Source: Alphaproteobacteria bacterium
Lineage (GTDB): Bacteria > Pseudomonadota > Alphaproteobacteria > Rhizobiales > Beijerinckiaceae
Assembly (NCBI GenBank): GCA_009921785.1
Contig: RFXE01000064.1
Span: forward strand, 1-8,529
Length of the DNA stretch: 8,529 nucleotides
Reading direction: 5' to 3'
Shown: piece by piece, positions 7,609 to 8,529 of the stretch
Numbering within the stretch: position 1 is the stretch's first letter
How the letters are laid out: every line of letters starts with the position of its first letter
Notes under the pieces: generated by a model
What the model was told of the DNA's origin: nothing
Seen by the model: the letters and a program-made list of their open reading frames with translations, nothing else
Database searches by the model: none
Program-made: the position numbers and the translations under genes

Positions 7609-8002
7609 TCGTGCCAGTCAGTCTATAAGCCGGGTTCTGTCCCTCCGGATCACTCCGGATTGGACGGCCATTCCTCTGGGACGACGGTCTCCCGCCGCCT
7701 CAAGCAACCTACCCGAATGACAGAGGCCGGAGCAGCCCCAGGAGCCCGAAGGCCCCTCGTCATTCCTATTTGGTCTTGCTCCCGGTGGGGTTTTCCCTGC
7801 CGCACCCGTTACCGGCCGCGCGGTGCGCTCTTACCGCACCATTTCACCCTTACCCTCGATCCGAAAACCGAAGGCGGTATATTTTCTGTGGCACTTTCCC
7901 TGGGGTCGCCCCCGCCGGCCATTAACCGGCACCGTTTCTCCGTGGAGCCCGGACTTTCCTCCAGCCCCGAAGGGCCAGCGACCATCCAACCGACTGGCAC
8001 GA
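7609..8002 (-). ncRNA. rnpB: RNase P RNA, bacterial type A
   Basis: This is the catalytic RNA of ribonuclease P, which with the RnpA protein removes 5' leaders from pre-tRNAs. All the universally conserved blocks are present on the minus strand and in order: GAGGAAAGTCCGGGC (7961-7947), the AGGGTGAAA...GGTAAGAGCGCACC core (within 7850-7821), AGCAAGACCAAATAGG (7780-7765) and ACAGAACCCGGCTTATAG (7640-7623). The ends were set by helix P1: TCGTGCCAGTC (8002-7992) pairs perfectly over 11 bp with GACTGGCACGA (7619-7609). The length of about 394 bases fits type A RNAs of proteobacteria. The mature ends could differ by a few bases. Open frames that cross this stretch on both strands are not real genes. 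Placement between a lytic transglycosylase and the dcw cluster is, from memory, common in Hyphomicrobiales. Confidence 0.97.
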
Positions 8003-8007
8003 AGATC

Positions 8008-8036
8008 GAGATAGGGGCTCGTTGCCTTTGTGGCAA
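8008..8036 (-). promoter_or_regulatory. Probable housekeeping-sigma promoter of rnpB
   Basis: On the minus strand TTGCCA (8036-8031) and TATCTC (8013-8008) are separated by exactly 17 bases, a good match to -35 and -10 elements of the housekeeping sigma factor. A start of transcription 7 bases after the -10 falls at about 8001, within one base of the 5' end deduced independently from helix P1. The agreement of the two makes the promoter credible although it is only a sequence match. Confidence 0.62.
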
Positions 8037-8044
8037 GCTAAAGC

Positions 8045-8521
8045 TCAGTTGATCTGGCCCTGATAGGTCGCGATGAGATTTTTCGCACGCACGCAATAGG
8101 CGCGATTAGCAGCATTTATTTTCTCTGCTTCAATGCCGCTCTGATAACGGCTGACCGTGCCGCAGAGATCACCGCCGGCACGCTCATAAGCGAGCGCGAG
8201 ATATTGCACCCCAAATTTGATATTCGTTGCGGGATCATAAAGACCCTGCATTGTGCCACGATAACCCAACGATCGCGCGGTTGAAGGCGTAATCTGCATC
8301 AAGCCAATCGATGATCCATTCCTTGCATCACGACGCCATCCACTTTCAACGGCGATAACCGCATGAACAAGTGACGAGGGCACGCCATGATCATTCGCAT
8401 ATTTTTCAGCAAGGGCTGATAGGTTTGAAGGAGGCGTATCGGCATGAACTGACGTGAAGGCACTAAGACCAATAAACAGACTAAACAGTAATGAACGCAA
8501 AAAACGATACGGTGTGCGCAT
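8045..8521 (-). CDS. Exported lytic transglycosylase, SLT domain (GH23-like)
   Basis: The product is a small (158-residue) soluble lytic transglycosylase that would cleave the MurNAc-GlcNAc bond of peptidoglycan in the periplasm with formation of a 1,6-anhydro end. Residues 1-27 form a signal peptide (basic start, hydrophobic core LLFSLFIGLSAF, likely cut after VHA). The SLT fold follows: AVIAVESGWRRDAR (55-68) with the catalytic Glu59, SIGLMQITPSTARSLG (71-86), the DPATNIKFGVQYLA segment (96-109) and SRYQSG (124-129) in place of the usual YN.G motif. Two cysteines (120 and 143) could form a disulfide in the periplasm. It has no peptidoglycan-binding or membrane domain, so it is a bare catalytic unit. 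The ATG at 8521 is supported by the signal peptide; only eight bases upstream are visible, so its ribosome site and promoter cannot be judged. It ends about 43 bases before rnpB. A specific gene name is not justified. Confidence 0.92.
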   Translation of the reverse strand: MRTPYRFLRSLLFSLFIGLSAFTSVHADTPPSNLSALAEKYANDHGVPSSLVHAVIAVESGWRRDARNGSSIGLMQITPSTARSLGYRGTMQGLYDPATNIKFGVQYLALAYERAGGDLCGTVSRYQSGIEAEKINAANRAYCVRAKNLIATYQGQIN

Positions 8522-8529
8522 GAAGTCGC

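Noticed and set aside
8022..8036. Small hairpin TTGCC-ACAAA-GGCAA after the lytic transglycosylase
   Set aside because: The stem is only 5 bp and no T run follows, so it is not a convincing terminator; the left arm is better explained as the -35 element of rnpB.
7339..8052. Long plus-strand open frame (237 codons) running across rnpB and the start of rsmH
   Set aside because: It lies antisense to a conserved structural RNA and a conserved gene, and its translation is rich in Arg, Pro and Ser with no recognisable motif. It is a chance frame in GC-rich sequence.
7809..8096. Minus-strand open frame of 95 codons over the 5' half of rnpB and the end of the transglycosylase gene
   Set aside because: It reads through the RNase P RNA conserved blocks; the RNA explains the sequence fully.
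1..8529. Mobile elements, CRISPR arrays, tRNAs, toxin-antitoxin or defence genes
   Set aside because: I looked on both strands and saw no such repeats, terminal inverted repeats or gene families; the space is fully used by the genes listed.

Overview
This window is the front half of a division and cell wall (dcw) cluster, with the RNase P RNA gene and a small lytic transglycosylase gene placed ahead of it. Everything real is on the minus strand, so transcription runs from the right edge to the left. The organism looks like an alphaproteobacterium, most likely of the Hyphomicrobiales (Rhizobiales). The signs are the FtsL C-terminal half (LKAEWQKLNSPERIQ...), the style of MurE and MurF, the gene order lytic transglycosylase - rnpB - rsmH - ftsL - ftsI - murE - murF - mraY - murD, and a type A RNase P RNA. 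Base composition appears intermediate by eye. The exact genus cannot be read from the sequence.

Layout from right to left (5' to 3' of the genes): an exported SLT-type lytic transglycosylase (8521-8045); rnpB (about 8002-7609) with its own promoter-like sequence; a leader of about 145 bases (7608-7464) holding a terminator-like hairpin and a candidate CtrA box; then rsmH (7463-6462), ftsL (6460-6077), ftsI (6070-4280), murE (4283-2838), murF (2838-1420), mraY (1420-335) and the first 110 codons of murD (332 to the left edge, cut by the window).

From rsmH to murD the genes are packed with no spare DNA. Stop and start codons either overlap (GTGA, TGATG, TAATG) or lie 1 to 6 bases apart, which is the arrangement of one translationally coupled operon. 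MurE adds meso-diaminopimelate, MurF adds D-Ala-D-Ala, MraY moves the finished phospho-MurNAc-pentapeptide to the lipid carrier to give lipid I, and MurD does the earlier D-Glu addition. FtsI cross-links septal peptidoglycan, FtsL is its partner in the divisome, and RsmH methylates 16S rRNA. The lytic transglycosylase cuts the same polymer.

I found no undescribed system here. The window is a conserved housekeeping region. The points worth a second look are the lack of mraZ ahead of rsmH, a CtrA-like site in the leader, a good rnpB promoter that agrees with the folded 5' end, and several start codons that an automatic caller would probably place too far upstream.
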